Source: CAVTJX01 sp963735175
Lineage (GTDB): Bacteria > Electryoneota > RPQS01
Assembly: GCA_963735175.1 (NCBI GenBank)
Contig: CAVTJX010000004.1
Location: forward strand, 1 to 47,858
Reading direction: 5' to 3'
DNA length: 47,858 nt
The notes beneath the pieces are model-generated. The model saw nothing but the letters and a program-made list of their open reading frames with translations. It was not told the origin of the DNA and searched no databases. Below, in pieces: positions 25,565 through 37,200 of this stretch. Numbering within the stretch: position 1 is the stretch's first letter; every line of letters begins with the position of its first letter. Position numbers and translations under genes: made by a program.

Positions 25565-26561
25565 TCAGGCGGGTTGCAGCAGCATCGTGATCCAGAAGGT
25601 CACGGCGCCCACCAGCGCCGAGGCCGGGAATCGTCAGAATCCAGGCAATCACGAGATTGCCCGCCACACCCCAGCGCACCGCCGACGCGCGGCGGGTCGC
25701 GCCCACGCCCATAATCGCGCCGCTGATGGTGTGCGTGGTGCTGACCGCGATGCCGCTGAAGGCCGTCACCAGCAGCGTAATCGCGCCCGCCGTCTCCGCG
25801 CAGAAGCCGCCCACCGGCTTCAGCTTCGTAATCTTCTGCCCCACCGTCTTCACGATCCGCCAGCCGCCGAACATCGTCCCCAACGCAATCGCCGCGTGCG
25901 ACGAGATGATCACCCAGTAGGGCACTTCAAACGTTTTCAGCACGCCCGCCGTCACCAGCAAACTGGTGATGATGCCCATCGTCTTCTGCGCGTCGTTCGT
26001 GCCGTGCCCCAGACTGTAGGCCGCCGCCGATAAAAGCTGCAACCGGCGGAAGAGGTGGTTGACATCCGTGTTGGGTTTCTTCAGATGCGTAAACCACATC
26101 ACGACGCCCATCAGGATGAAACCCAACACCATTCCCATGACCGGCGCGACGGCGATGAAGACCAGCGTCTTCGTCCAGCCCGCGTATAAAATACAGCCGA
26201 AACCGGCGTGGGCCACGGCCGCCCCCGCGTAGCCGCCGATCAGCGCATGCGAAGAACTGGAGGGAATGCCGAACCACCAGGTGATGATGTTCCAGGCAAT
26301 CGCGCCGACCAGTCCCGAGAGGATCACCCACTCGTTCACCGCCGCGAGATCCACCAGCCCCTTGCCGATGGTCTTCGCCACGTGCACGTCAAACAGAAAC
26401 GCCGCGATCAGGTTGAAAAACGCCGCCCACATCACCGCCTTGCGCGGCGTGAGCACGCGCGTCGAGACAATCGTCGCGATCGAATTGGCCGAATCGTGGA
26501 ACCCGTTCAGAAAATCGAAAAAGAACGCCACGAAAATAATGCTCACGAGCAACAGTGTCAT
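25565..26561 (-). CDS. pit: PiT-family inorganic phosphate transporter (frame break near the C-terminus)
   Basis: About 332 aa from ATG 26561, with roughly ten hydrophobic segments. PiT signatures are at both ends: FDFLNGFHDSANSIATIVSTRVL and, in the second half, AYSLGHGTNDAQKTMGII, plus GGFCAETAGAITLL and STTHTISGAIMGVGA. Near 25627 one extra base (CCC G GCC) diverts the frame. The natural ending ILTIPASALVGAVTFWITMLLQPA-stop is recovered in the next frame with TGA at 25565-25567. If read straight, the frame instead runs on into the repeat island to 25305. PiT carriers move metal-phosphate with H+ or Na+. It lies 9 bp downstream of DUF47, its usual partner. Confidence 0.9.
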
Positions 26562-26570
26562 GGCGTCCGC

Positions 26571-27216
26571 TTAGGCGTGTTTGATGAGAATCGCTTCCAG
26601 CACGTCCGCCGCGTCGTCGCAGACGTCGGTCGCCGTTTCCAGCGCGACGTAAATCTCTTTCAGCTTGATGATCTCCACGGGATTGGTCTGCTTCTCGAAC
26701 AGCCCCGCCACCGCCTGCGCGAAGATGTCGTCGGCCTCGTCCTCCAGCACGCTGATGCGCTGAATGATGCGCCGCATCTCCGCCGGCTGCGACAGCCGGC
26801 GCAGCAGTTTCACGCCGCTCTGCACTTCCGTCACCGAACTCTGCAACGACTGAATCAGCCGGATCATGTCCGGCGGGCAGGAGCCGATGTTGTACAGCAA
26901 CAGCCGCCGCGCGCTGCCGTCGATGTTGTCAAGAATGTCGTCCAGCGCCGTCGCCAGCGTGTGGATGTCTTCGGGATCGAACGGCGTCACGAACGTGCCC
27001 GACAGTTCCGAGAAGATGCGGTGCGAAATATCGTCGCCTTCGTGCTCGATGCGTTTGATGCGGTCCACGATCTCCGGCCAGTGCTCGCGTGCAGTGTCCG
27101 GCAGGAGCGCCGAGCTGGCTGGCCGCGTCGACGATGTTCTGGGCCGCTTCCTCGAACATGTTGAAATAATGGTCGTGGTGCGGCAGCAAGGCCTGCAAAA
27201 TTCGGTCAAGTCGCAT
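26571..27216 (-). CDS. DUF47/PhoU-like protein, partner of the Pit transporter (one frame break)
   Basis: About 214 aa, all helical. N-terminus in one frame from ATG 27216 (MRLDRILQALLPHHDHYFNM-FEEAAQNIVDAASQLGA), then one extra base near 27106 (GCT C CTG), and the rest in the next frame (LLPDTAREHWPEIVDRI, RIEHEGDDISHRIFSEL). FVTPFDPEDIHTLATALDDI and LLYNIG are the standard DUF47 motifs. Acidic and His positions suit metal binding, as in PhoU-like proteins. Known role in relatives: controlling or stabilising low-affinity Pit phosphate transport. The stop is 9 bp before the pit start, so one transcript. Confidence 0.9.
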
Positions 27217-27370
27217 ACGAAATGGGGGCTAAGGAAAGGGAGGGCGGGGGAAAGGCGGCAAGCACAACGCGCGGCGAAGAAGATCCCGGTAAGCGTGGCC
27301 TAACTTAGTGAATTCTTAGCACAAAGTCAACGTCGCACAGACTGCCACGCTGGCCGGCGGTCACGCCACG

Positions 27371-27396
27371 AAAAAAGCCGCAAGTGCGGCTTTTTT
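27371..27396. terminator. Strong bidirectional terminator
   Basis: A perfect 12-bp stem AAAAAAGCCGCA / TGCGGCTTTTTT around AG. It lies 73 bp beyond the lipase-like gene's stop (minus strand) and near the start of the DUF47 gene. No other feature is seen in 27217-27468. Confidence 0.92.
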
Positions 27397-27468
27397 CTTC
27401 GATTACTCTAAAACGATGACAACGGATCTTGTGACTTATCCACAGGGACGCGGCGCGTGCCGGGAGGT

Positions 27469-29605
27469 TCACGGCGTTTTCGCCGTCACCCGGTAGTAAC
27501 GGCGTTCGGCGCCGGAAGTGGTGTCCACATACACCGTATCCGCTGTCGCGACGGTATTGCTTGCCGGACCGTCCGGCGAATCGGCAATTTCGATCCGGTA
27601 CGCGCGCGCCAGGGGGACGGGCGGCCATGCCAGCAGCAAGCCTTCGTCCCGCGCCTGAATCACCGCTACGGGTGACGGCAGCGAATCCAGCGCCTCGCCC
27701 ATGAACCACCAGAATCCTTCCGGCGAAATTGTCACATGCTCTTCATTGGCCGCCGGGAAATACACCGTGTGAAACGGCGTGTGGCTCAACAGCGCGCCGT
27801 CGCCGGCGATATTGTAAAACGGATCCGTGACATCCAGCCCTAGCGCGCTGATGGTGGGAATAAAGCAATGGTGCGTGTGCAGCGCCACAATGTCGCCGTA
27901 GCCCGGATCCACGCGGTCGAGCTGCGCCATCGAGTTCGAAGTCCCACCCGGCGCGTTGTCCCACGGCCACGTCGGCTGTACCGTCACTGTCTGCGACTGA
28001 TCGGGGAACGGCCAGATCATGTTAATGATCCCGCGGAAGATCGTTTGCGAAGCGGCGTTGTTCAGCGCCCACACGTTGCCCGTGATGTCCACCAGAAACG
28101 ACGAAGTACTCCCAGCGGATCAGTTGCGCGCCGGGCGCAAAGTCGAGACCCTGCTGATAACCGCTGCCATTCGCCACGGCCACGCGCCGCACTCCCAGCG
28201 GGTAATCCCCCAGCGCGGCCAGATCCGCCACAAAGGCCGGGCGTAACGGATCGGGTCCGGGCACAGCCGTCGCGGGCGAGGTGTAATGCACGAGCAGCAT
28301 CTGCCGCGGCGAAGGCGTGTTGAGCTGATCGCGGAAGAGCGCCGCGTCCGCCGACTGCCCCGCGAAGAAATTCACCCAGTATTGCACTCCCAGCGGAATA
28401 TTCGCCCCCCGGTGCGGACTATCGAAGGTCAGCAGCGTGCGCACGTGATGCGGTTCGGCGTGCGCTTCCATATAGGTCAGCGCGTAACGCGTCGTCAACC
28501 CGCCCATGCTCGCGCCCACCAGCACAAATTCCTGCTCCGGGAGCAGGCGCGAATGGACTTCCTCCACCAGGCGCTTCACCAGCATCGCGTTGGCCTGAAT
28601 GTAGGTCGTGGAGTTGCCGTAGTTCAGCACCACCGCGTCGTAACCCAGCGCGTGCAGCGTGTCGATCAACAGTTCCTGAGCGAGGATCGCGTACATCTCG
28701 TCCCAGTTCATCGTGTTGTCGAGATCGAGGCCTTCGCTGATCACCAGCGGCCGTTCGAGCTGCGTGTGCCCCACTCCGAGATACACATAGGCTTCGCCGC
28801 CGGCGTAGATTCCCTGGTACGGCACGGTCGCCGTCAGCGGCCAGGTCTCCGTCGGACTCGGAGTCGTCAAGCGGATCACGTCAAACAGAAATCCGCTCTC
28901 CAGTGCCGCGCCGTCGGCCAGCGTCAGCCGCACGCGCACGGTTTTTTCGCCCACCGCCGCGAAGCGTACGAGGACGATTTCCTCCGGCGCGACGGCGCGC
29001 CATCCGCGCCCGTCGGCAAAGTCAATCTCCAGCCGTTTCACGGCGCGCGCGTCGTTTGTAAAATAGAGTCCGTTCAAATCCACACGGAACAGCACGCTCG
29101 TTCCCCGGTACGTGCGCGGATACAGCGCCGTGGCCGCGAAGACCCGCGCTTCTTCCAGCGCGCCCGCTTTGATTCCGGAAATCGCGCCGTTCTCCACCTC
29201 AAACAGGCTGTCGCGCGCCACGCCCTGCCGCGCGCGCTGGTAGCGGTAATTCATTATCGCCAGCGGAATCACCCGCTCGCGCGCTGCCGCCTGCTCGCGA
29301 CTCCGCAACTCAGCGGGTGAAGGCAGCCGCGACGGGACCAGACTCGCCCGTTGCAGTTCATACGCCATCTGCCGCCACTCGGGCAGTGTCACGACCGGCG
29401 CAGCGCGGCTGCCGTCATAGTCGGGCAGTTTCGAAAGCGGCAGCACCAGATCGTAGAGCACCCCGGTGGACACCGGGCTGTCTTCCATCCGTCCATAGCG
29501 CGCCGCGAGCGCCGCGTTCACGATGGCCGCCGGCGGCGTCTCCGCCCACAGTTGCCCCGCCACAACCAATAACCCCACAATCCCTACCCATACTAAGCGC
29601 TTCAT
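27469..29605 (-). CDS. Secreted alpha/beta-hydrolase (lipase-like) with fibronectin-like C-terminal module (one frame break)
   Basis: About 710 aa. I prefer ATG 29605 over the in-frame ATG 29611: GAGGGG lies at proper distance only from the inner one. Signal peptide MKRLVWVGIVGLLVVAGQLWA. The middle holds a lipase nucleophile elbow, EFVLVGASMGGLTTRYALTY (GASMG; Ser nucleophile), preceded by LIDTLHALGYDAVVLNYG and followed by LLTFDSPHRGANIPLGVQYW. This pattern fits PGAP1/LCAT-like esterases. A +1 break near 28108 (TAC T TCG) moves the frame; natural text continues SSFLVDITGNVWALNN. A later His (HTHHCF) may be catalytic. The end is fibronectin-like (LLLAWPPVPLARAYRIEIAD… RRYYRVTAKTP), with no NPFN domain. 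Confidence 0.82.
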
Positions 29606-29800
29606 GGCCATCGCCCCTCATTCGGTCTTGATTATCACCAGCGCAGAAATATCCCGGACTCTTCAGCCCACCCAATGCCTAAACATAGGGCATTCCGGTT
29701 GTAAAAGCAAGTATTCTTTGCCCACATGTCCATAATCTTCGAGGAGCGGGACTTAGACGAAGCCTGATCATCTCACTGAACCCATCTTACCTAAAGAACA

Positions 29801-29830
29801 GCCGCGCGAGGCATCGACACCCTGCGCGGC
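29801..29830 (-). terminator. R2-like terminator hairpin
   Basis: GCCGCGC … GCGCGGC; in minus sense it is followed by TGTTCTTTAG. It ends the 29912-32087 gene, about 80 bp past its natural stop. Confidence 0.6.
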
Positions 29831-29880
29831 ATTTTCGTGCATTGGTCAAATCCAGCCAGCGAAGCGCGGCTATCAACGGG

Positions 29881-29911
29881 CCACGCCATCGGGTCCAGCG
29901 CCGCGCGTTGG
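29881..29911 (-). repeat. R7 hairpin repeat abutting the stop codon, second copy
   Basis: In minus sense CCAACGC-GCG-GCGCTGG begins on the base after TGA (29912-29914), exactly as at 6565. R7 is again followed, 70-90 bp on, by an R2-type hairpin, so order and spacing are conserved. Confidence 0.65.
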
Positions 29912-32087
29912 TCACTTCAGCAGCAGCAACTTGCGCGACAACGCTCCACTCCTCCGTCTTAAGACAATAAACATAGACGCCCGCCGCCGCGCTTTGGGCA
30001 TTCCAGCTCACGCGGTGCGACCCCGCCGCCTGCATACCTTCAGCCAGCGTGGCCACCTTCTGCCCCAGCAGGTTGTAAAGTTCCAGTCGGGCTGACATCG
30101 CCCGCGGCAGCGAGTAACTGATCGTCGTGGTGGCATTAAACGGATTCGGATAGTTCTGCGCGAGCGCGAACTCCGCCGCCGCCGGCACGGGCACATGCGC
30201 GCTTAAGAATCCCGTTCCCGCCACAAGCTGATAGAGCGTGTGCGCTGAATAGTTGCCGAACCCGTCTTCGCCGTCGAGATAGAACAGCAGCGTATCTCCG
30301 AGACCGAGCGGAAAACCGCTCGCATGCGTGTCGGGCAGCATGAAATAGTATTCGCCCGAAAATGTGACGGGATCCGACCACACATAGGCATACGACGGCG
30401 CCGACTGCCACGCGCTTTCGTGCCCCTGCCACAGCCAGTGAATCGCCACGCCATCCGCGTAATCCACGCCGTCGTTATCGACAAAGGACGCGCTCAGCAC
30501 GTAGGGTCCGGGAATGGACGGTGAGGTATAGAGCGTGATCTCGCCAATCGCCGGACCGCCGTCAAACACCGGCAGCCGTCCGGCGATGATATTCAGCGTC
30601 GCCGTATCCGGCGCGCCGATCACGGCCACGGTAAAGTCAAAAGCCTCCCCCGGCGCGAGGCTGAGGCTGCCATCGTCCGCGCCCCAACCCATCAGCATCC
30701 GCCAGTCGCCCTGCTGATTGGTGGGCGGCGCGATTGCGCCGCTCGAAATCATCGCGTATTTCGCCACGTTGTTCTCCGGATCGCCCCCCGAGATGCGCTC
30801 GAAATTGCGGAAGGAAAAGCGCGCGCCGGCCCACGGCACGGGCGGCTTTACCACCTTGACGCCGAAGACTCCCGGACCCGCGCCGTCCCCATCGGTAAGA
30901 TTGTCATAGCTCACCATCATCCGCCGCTGGCTGTCGAAATAGTTGAAGTCGTCCAGCGAAGCCGCGTCGCCGCCCTCACCCGCCGCTCCGATATCGGGAT
31001 CGGCAAAGAAAGCGAGGTACATCTCGCGCAGCGTATCCACACCCGCGTTGCGCACGGAGAACTCCAGCAGCACGAGGTCGCGGCTGAGTTCGTACGTCCA
31101 GGCCAGCGCCCGCTGGTCGACCGTCACGCGCAGCGGCGTATGCCCGTCATTATCCGGGTTGCCCACGTGGCCCATGTCGATATCGTCCTGAAACATGCAG
31201 CGCAGCTCCTGGTCGGCGCGCGCCGCCGCGTCTTCGTCCGCCGCGCCGTCAGCGTCGTCGTCAAACGTGGCCGGGTCCAGGTCGCCGTCAAAGTCCGGAT
31301 CGCCCGCGTCCACCAACCCGTCGTAATCGTTGTCGAGATAGTCCGCCGCCATGTTCCCCAGCGGGTCTTCGTCGATGCGCGGCTCGGGATCGTAACCCGC
31401 GTCGTGGTCGCCGTTGCTATCGCCGTCCTGCGTGTCCTCGTCGATCAACCCGTCGCCGTCGTCGTCGCGGCTGTTCGTCGTCTCCTCATCAACCGCGCCG
31501 TCGTCGTCGTCGTCAAACTGCAGAATGCCGCCGCCGCCGTCATAATTGCGCGAAGGCCGCAGGTTGCCGTCGAGGTCGTCCGTGAGCGCGTTCCAGTCGC
31601 CGTCGTCGTCCGCGCCCCGTCGGCCGCGCACGTACGAATCGCCATCGTGGCTCGTCAGACTGAGTGACGACAGATGCCAATCCGCCCGCAGCGTCCCGTT
31701 GGCGGCGGGCACGGCCCCCAGATGCACCGGGTAAAATTCATTCGTTCCGTTGTCACCGTCCGTCGAGGTCGATACCAGGCGGATACTGTCGCGGATGGCT
31801 CCCACCCAGATCCCGGCGGAAAACAGAAAGTCACTGCCGGAGTCACGCGGGTATTCAAAGCCCTTGTATCCGGGAATGCCGTCGGGATTGCCATACTCGC
31901 CCCAGTTGGAAAACGTGGCGCGAATCCGTCCGGCATCGACCACCGCCAGCGATCTCGCCGCCAGCGGATCAACTTCATCCAAGCGCACCGGCCCGCGGCC
32001 GCGCGGAACCACCGGACGCGCCAGCGCCACCGTCAACATCGCCGCCAGCATCGTGCCGGCCAGAAATGCGCGCACTATGTATTTCAT
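29912..32087 (-). CDS. Secreted Asp-rich (calcium-repeat) protein with NPFN sorting domain
   Basis: About 725 aa from ATG 32087, signal peptide MKYIVRAFLAGTMLAAMLTVALA. Residues about 150-290 are packed with Asp-rich repeats (DDDDDGAVDEETTNSRDDDG, DNDYDGLVDAGDPDFDGDLD), as in thrombospondin type 3 or dockerin-like calcium loops. The following region (LAWTYELSRDLVLLEFSVRN, FDFTVAVIGAPDTATLN) is conserved in secreted FCB proteins but unnamed. The sorting domain is NYPNPFNATTTISYSLPRAM… LYNLLGQKVATLAEG. A +1 break near 29962 (CTT A AGA) diverts it. The true ending LRRRSGALSRKLLLLK-stop is in the next frame at 29912. Without that correction the frame runs on through R7 to 29787. Confidence 0.85.
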
Positions 32088-32130
32088 GGGAGGATCCCTG
32101 TTCGTTGGCTTGAGGAAGGATTTCGCCGGC

Positions 32131-34114
32131 CTACTTCAGCAGCAGCAGTTTGCGGCTCCGGGTCTGCGGTCCCTGCCGCAGCTCGACGAAGTACACTCCG
32201 CTGGCGAGCGCCGCTCCATCAAATCGCATCCGCTGCATACCCGCCGTCAGCGGCCCATCCACCAGCGTCGCCACTTGCCGCCCCAGAATGTCATACACCC
32301 GCAGACTGGCCGGACCTGCCGCGGGCAGCGTGAAGCGGATTTCCGTTTGCGCGTTAAACGGATTCGGATAATTCTGCTCCAGCGTGAAGTCCGCCACTTC
32401 CGGAACACGGACGGGGGGCGCCGCCGACGGCGCGAACATCATCGGCAGCAAGGTATCCATCATCGCCTGCACGTCTTCCGTCCGGCAAAAATACAGCGGC
32501 ACGCCAAACACGGCCAGGCGATAGCCCGCTTCGTAAAAATACGCCGCCGGACGGTGCGCCCGCGGATTCGTCAGCGGATCGTTCACCATCAGCCCGCCCA
32601 GCGCCACAGCCCCCGCCTGTGGCCGGAACACCCATCCCTGATCGAGCACGCCGTGCCACGCGGGCAGAATCTTCGTCGAATCCAGCGTCAACGTGGGAAA
32701 GCCATTCTGCCCTTCCATTCCCGTCACCGATCGCGGCGCGTTGCGAATCGCCGCCTCAAGCCCCATCTCCATGCGGGGAAACGCCGAGGCGTTGAAGACG
32801 ATCGAATCCCCCGCGGGTAAATACGGCTTCATCAGATCCCAGCCCGAGAGCAGCATGCGTCCGCCACGGTCTAAGTACTCGCCCAGGATGCGCGCCTGCT
32901 CATTCCACAGCACCGCCGTGCGGTCATCGCTGTGCCACACCACCAGCCCCGCCTGTCCCAGCGAATACGGCGAGATGCAGGCCAGACCGCCAATCGAACT
33001 CGAATCATAATCCACCGACCGCACCGCGTAGGCTCCCAGCAACTGGCTGTAGAAATCGTCCACCTGCGCATCGTTCGGTAATCCCTGCGCGCCGCTGCCG
33101 TTCCGCGTCTCGTCCACCACCACGATGCTGTCGGTCAGGACAAACGGCACAAGCCGCACGGTATAGGCAAGCGGGTCGCTCAGTTCGCCCGCCATGTCCC
33201 GCGCCTGAATTTCCAGCGCATGCTCGCCGAGTCCCGCCGCCGCCAATGTTAACTCGGGCGTGGCCGACCACTCGCTCCACTCCCCCCCGCCTTCCCGGTA
33301 GTGGTAGCCGTTGATCAAGCCGCTGTAGCCGCTTGCCGTCGCCCCGAAAGCGAGCGCCACATCCGCCCCCGCCGCATAATAGGCCGACCCGTCTCGATAC
33401 AGATCCGCTCCGCCGTAGCTGCCGGAAATTCCCGCGTTCATCTGCGGCCGGTGACCCGCCTCCATGTTCACCGTGCGGAAGATGATCGGGCTGACAGCCC
33501 CACGCGAATCCATCGCCCGGAAATAGAACGTCGCCAGTCCCGGCTGATAACCGCCATTCGAAACCAGCGTCGTCTGCTCCGGCATCAATCCCAAGGAAAG
33601 GTCCGCGATTAAGAACTCCGCATACGGCGACCACGGCGTGAAGTGGGTGGTGTCATCGACGCTCACCGCATAACTCACCAGGTCCTGGTCCTCATCCGTC
33701 GGCGCCACCCGAAAACGGAACGACAATCCGGTCACCGCCAACTGCGCCACGCTCGGCTCCACAAACTCGATGTTCGGCGGCGAGCCGTACGGTATCACCG
33801 TTACCTGTCCCATCGTCCACGGCATATGCGCGGTACAGGCATAGGTGTACGTCCCGAGGGGCAGCCGGAATTCAAACGAATAAACCCAGGGAGCTGGCGC
33901 GGGAAAGCCGCTTTGGAACAGCGCCGGCGCACTCACTTCCGCGACATTGTGCGTCCCTTCCAGTGCGCTCCATTGCACGGTATCCCCATAAGCCACCGCG
34001 AGACTTCTCCGGGGCAAAGAAATTCGAACCCACATACACCTGCCAGACCATCGCCGTGGCTGTCCTCGTCAGCAACAGCCCCATCAGCAGCAGCATTCCG
34101 AGCCGGACCTTCAT
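32131..34114 (-). CDS. Secreted protein with N-terminal cupredoxin domain and NPFN sorting domain (one frame break)
   Basis: About 661 aa. ATG 34114 has AAAGGAG six bases upstream and starts a signal peptide (MKVRLGMLLLMGLLLTRTATA). Mature residues about 1-95 form a plastocyanin-like domain: VWQVYVGSNFFAP, GDTVQWSALEGTHNV, then TYTYACTAHMPWTMGQVTV. The His of GTHNV and C-x2-H-x4-M give a type 1 copper site. A +1 break near 34012 lies between the signal peptide and GDTVQW. The middle (about 330-530) resembles a glutamine-amidotransferase-like or interpain fold with LPAGDSIVFNASAF and MLLSGWDLMKPYLP; function unknown. The sorting domain is NYPNPFNAQTEIRFTLPAAG… VYDILGRQVATLVDG… LLLLK. Confidence 0.85.
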
Positions 34115-34222
34115 CGCCGCTCCTTTCGCGATTATCGCGCCGTACGATCCCCGTCTGACACAAATTAGCGAATCCTGAACCATTTGTCAATATCCATTCA
34201 CCATGATTCCCACGCTGCCTGC

Positions 34223-34256
34223 AAAACAAAAGGCCGCCCCATTCCGGAGCGGCCCC
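34223..34256 (-). terminator. Terminator of the protease gene
   Basis: In minus sense GGCCGCTCC-GGAAT-GGGGCGGCC followed by TTTTGTTTT, 31 bp past the stop at 34287. Confidence 0.85.
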
Positions 34257-34286
34257 TGCGAATCGCGATGCTTCCCCCGCATTCGC

Positions 34287-37200
34287 CTATTTCAGGAACG
34301 TCGCTTTCTGTACCACGCTGAAGCCATCCCCCGCCAGTACTACAAGGTACACACCCGCCGGGCAGTCGACGCCATTCCAAACCACATGGTGCCGTCCCGC
34401 CGCCACTTCGCCGTCTACCAGTTTCACGACTTCGCGGCCCGTAATGTCAAACACGCACACACTCACGTGCGCCGCCTCCGGTAAACCGAATTCAAATGTC
34501 GTCGAGGGATTGAAAGGGTTCGGGTAGTTTTGCGCCAGATACACGTCCGTCGGCACCGGCCCGTCGACGTCTGCCAGGCCGCTGATCTGCCCCGGCGATT
34601 CCGCGCGGCTCGCCGAAATCGCAAAATTCGCATCGGAGGTATCGCCCGCCGACGCGGTCGTCACGCCCAGAATGCGGATCCGCGCCGTCGTCGACGACCC
34701 CGGCGTCACCATCCACGGATGCACGCCGTCATTGGTGGTGTTGCTCGTAAGCGTAATCCACGACCCCGCCGGATAATTGCGGTTGATCTGGATCTTCACG
34801 TTTCCCATCAGCAAAGGCGCGCTCCAGTTGATCGTGTGCGCCGATCCGACAACCCACGCTTCACCCCCATTCGGACTGGTGACGACAATCAATCCGCCGC
34901 TTCCGCCGCTGGTGGAAATCGTGAAGTTCGCGTTGGAAACATCCGTCGCCGCCGGACTCGTTACGCCGCTGATCCGCACCCGCGCCGACGGCGTACCCGC
35001 CCCCGTCACCGTCCACAGATACGCGCCGTCGTTCGTCGTTGAGCCGCTGAGTACTTCCCACGTCTCCCACCGAATAGTTGCGGTTGAGTTCGATTTTCAC
35101 GTTTTCCGCCAGGCTGCTCGAACTCCAGGCGATCGTCTGCGCGCTGCCCACCGGCCACGCTTCCCCACCGTCCGGGAGCCGCTACCATGATCGACGGTGT
35201 GTTGCCGGTCGTCAGGATGAAATTCGCGTTCGACGTGTCCTTCACCGTCGTGTGGATCGTCCCCGCGATCCGGATCCGCGCCGTGGAACTGGTCGCGCCC
35301 GTAGGCGTCCATGTCCAGCTTCCCGTATTCGGCGCCGCAGCCGCCAGTGTCTCCCAGATCCCGCTCGGGAACGCGCGCTTCAGGTCGATTTTAACATTTT
35401 CACCCGCCAGCCCCGACGACTCCCAGGTCACCGTGCCGGGGCTTCCCACCACCCGGCTTTCGCCGCCGTTGGGCGCCGTTACCGTCAGGCTGCGCGCGGC
35501 AATCGTAAAACTCGCGTTCGAGGTGTCCCGTACGGACGTGTGCGTGACGCCGCTGATGCGGATCCGCGCATTGTCCGTCACCGGGCCGCTCACCGGCCAG
35601 TTGAACGCGCCCCGGTTCGTCACGCTCGGCGCCAGCGTCGTCCACGTCGACGGATAATTGCGGTCGATCTCGACCTTCACATTTTCCGTCAGGCTCGAAT
35701 TCCACGTGATCACCCGGCCTTCGCCCGCGTAATACGTCTCGCCGCCGTTGGGCGTCAGCAGCGTCACGCTCCCCAGCGCCAAAGTCGTCAACGTGTACGA
35801 GCCTTGCGCGCCTTCGTAGCCGTCCACCACGATGAAATAGCTTCCCGCCGCCGGAATCGCATAGCTCAGGCTGTCGTCGCCGCCGGCCACGCACGTCGCG
35901 TCGTCGCACGACGTCAGGAGGAACACGTCGAGGTCGTTGGCGCCCAGGTTCGACAGCGTCACGGTCAGCGTCATCGGCCCCGCAAACGTGATGCGATGCA
36001 CTTTCTCCGGGCCGGATTCGTTCCAACTGCTGCAGCCGTAATCCATCACGTTCCGCCCGCCGCCGACTGTCGTGCCGCTGTAGGCCGCGCCGTTCGTCAG
36101 CGACACATAGCCCGTGCAGTACAGCGTGTGCTCGGTGGGATCGCCCACGCCCACCGCCGCCCACGCGTCTTTCACGGAATTCACATACGACGGATTGAAC
36201 GCCATCGCCGCCGCCATGCAGGCCGCGCGCGCCGTGGCGTAATTGGTCGTGCTCGACCAGTAATCGCGGTTCGCGCGGTAAACGATGGTCATCGCGTTGG
36301 ACACGCCGATCCCCGCCACTGCGATCCCGTGGAAGGTGCCGCCCGTCGACAGCAGATAGAAAAACTTGTTGCCCACGCCGCTGTTCGTGTGGACGCCGCA
36401 GTAGTCGTTGCCGCTGGAGGGCGTGCAGTCCGCCGTGTTGACCCAATACGGACCGCCGTAGAAATCCGGCTGGCTGTGGAGCGGCGGGTTTTGCAAACTG
36501 CGGTTCGACGCACCATTGGTGTTCCAATTCTCGCCGTGGACCCAGTCCGGGTCCAGGCCGGTGGCAAAGCCGAAGGCCGTGCCGATCATGTCCGCAAACG
36601 ACTCGTTCAGCGCCCCCGATTCCTTTTCATAGAGCAGGTTCGACTCGAATTCGGTGATCCCGTGGCCCCACTCGTGGGCCACGATGTCGGGCGCGCCCGC
36701 CATCGAGCGGTGCCCTGTGCCCACCGTGCCGTAACCGACCCGGCTGCCCCAATAGGCCGCGTTGTTGTGCAGCGTCGCGACGTCCACCGTGCTCCACATG
36801 TTGAGGCCGCTCCCCGCGTGCCCGTTGCGTCCGAGCTGCGACCGCGCGTAATCGTAAAACAATCCGGCATAAACATGCGCGTCCACCGCCGGCGAATAGG
36901 TCCAGTAATTGTCCGCGTCCGCCGCCAACGCGCCCGGCGTCGTCGGAAAATTCAACGTGTAGATGTACGTCAGAGATACTCGCGCTCGCGCTCATCGCGC
37001 CGTCGTGCGTGTGCCAGCACGTGGAAGCGCCGCGCCGCGTCAGATCGTTCAGCCGGAACATCCCGCCCGAGTAGTCCGTGTCGATGTGGCTCTGGCCCGT
37101 GACCCATCACGCTCGTGCCCGTGCCGCTTTCGCCGCAGGCCGCCCAATCCGCCGTAATCGTAAGGTCGTCCACATACGCGCCCTCATAGTTGTGGAACGA

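Noticed and set aside
35078..37102. Plus-strand open frame of 674 codons
   Set aside because: It is the antisense of the M4 protease, Arg/Val/His-rich and without motifs. The minus strand carries HExxH and sorting motifs in order.
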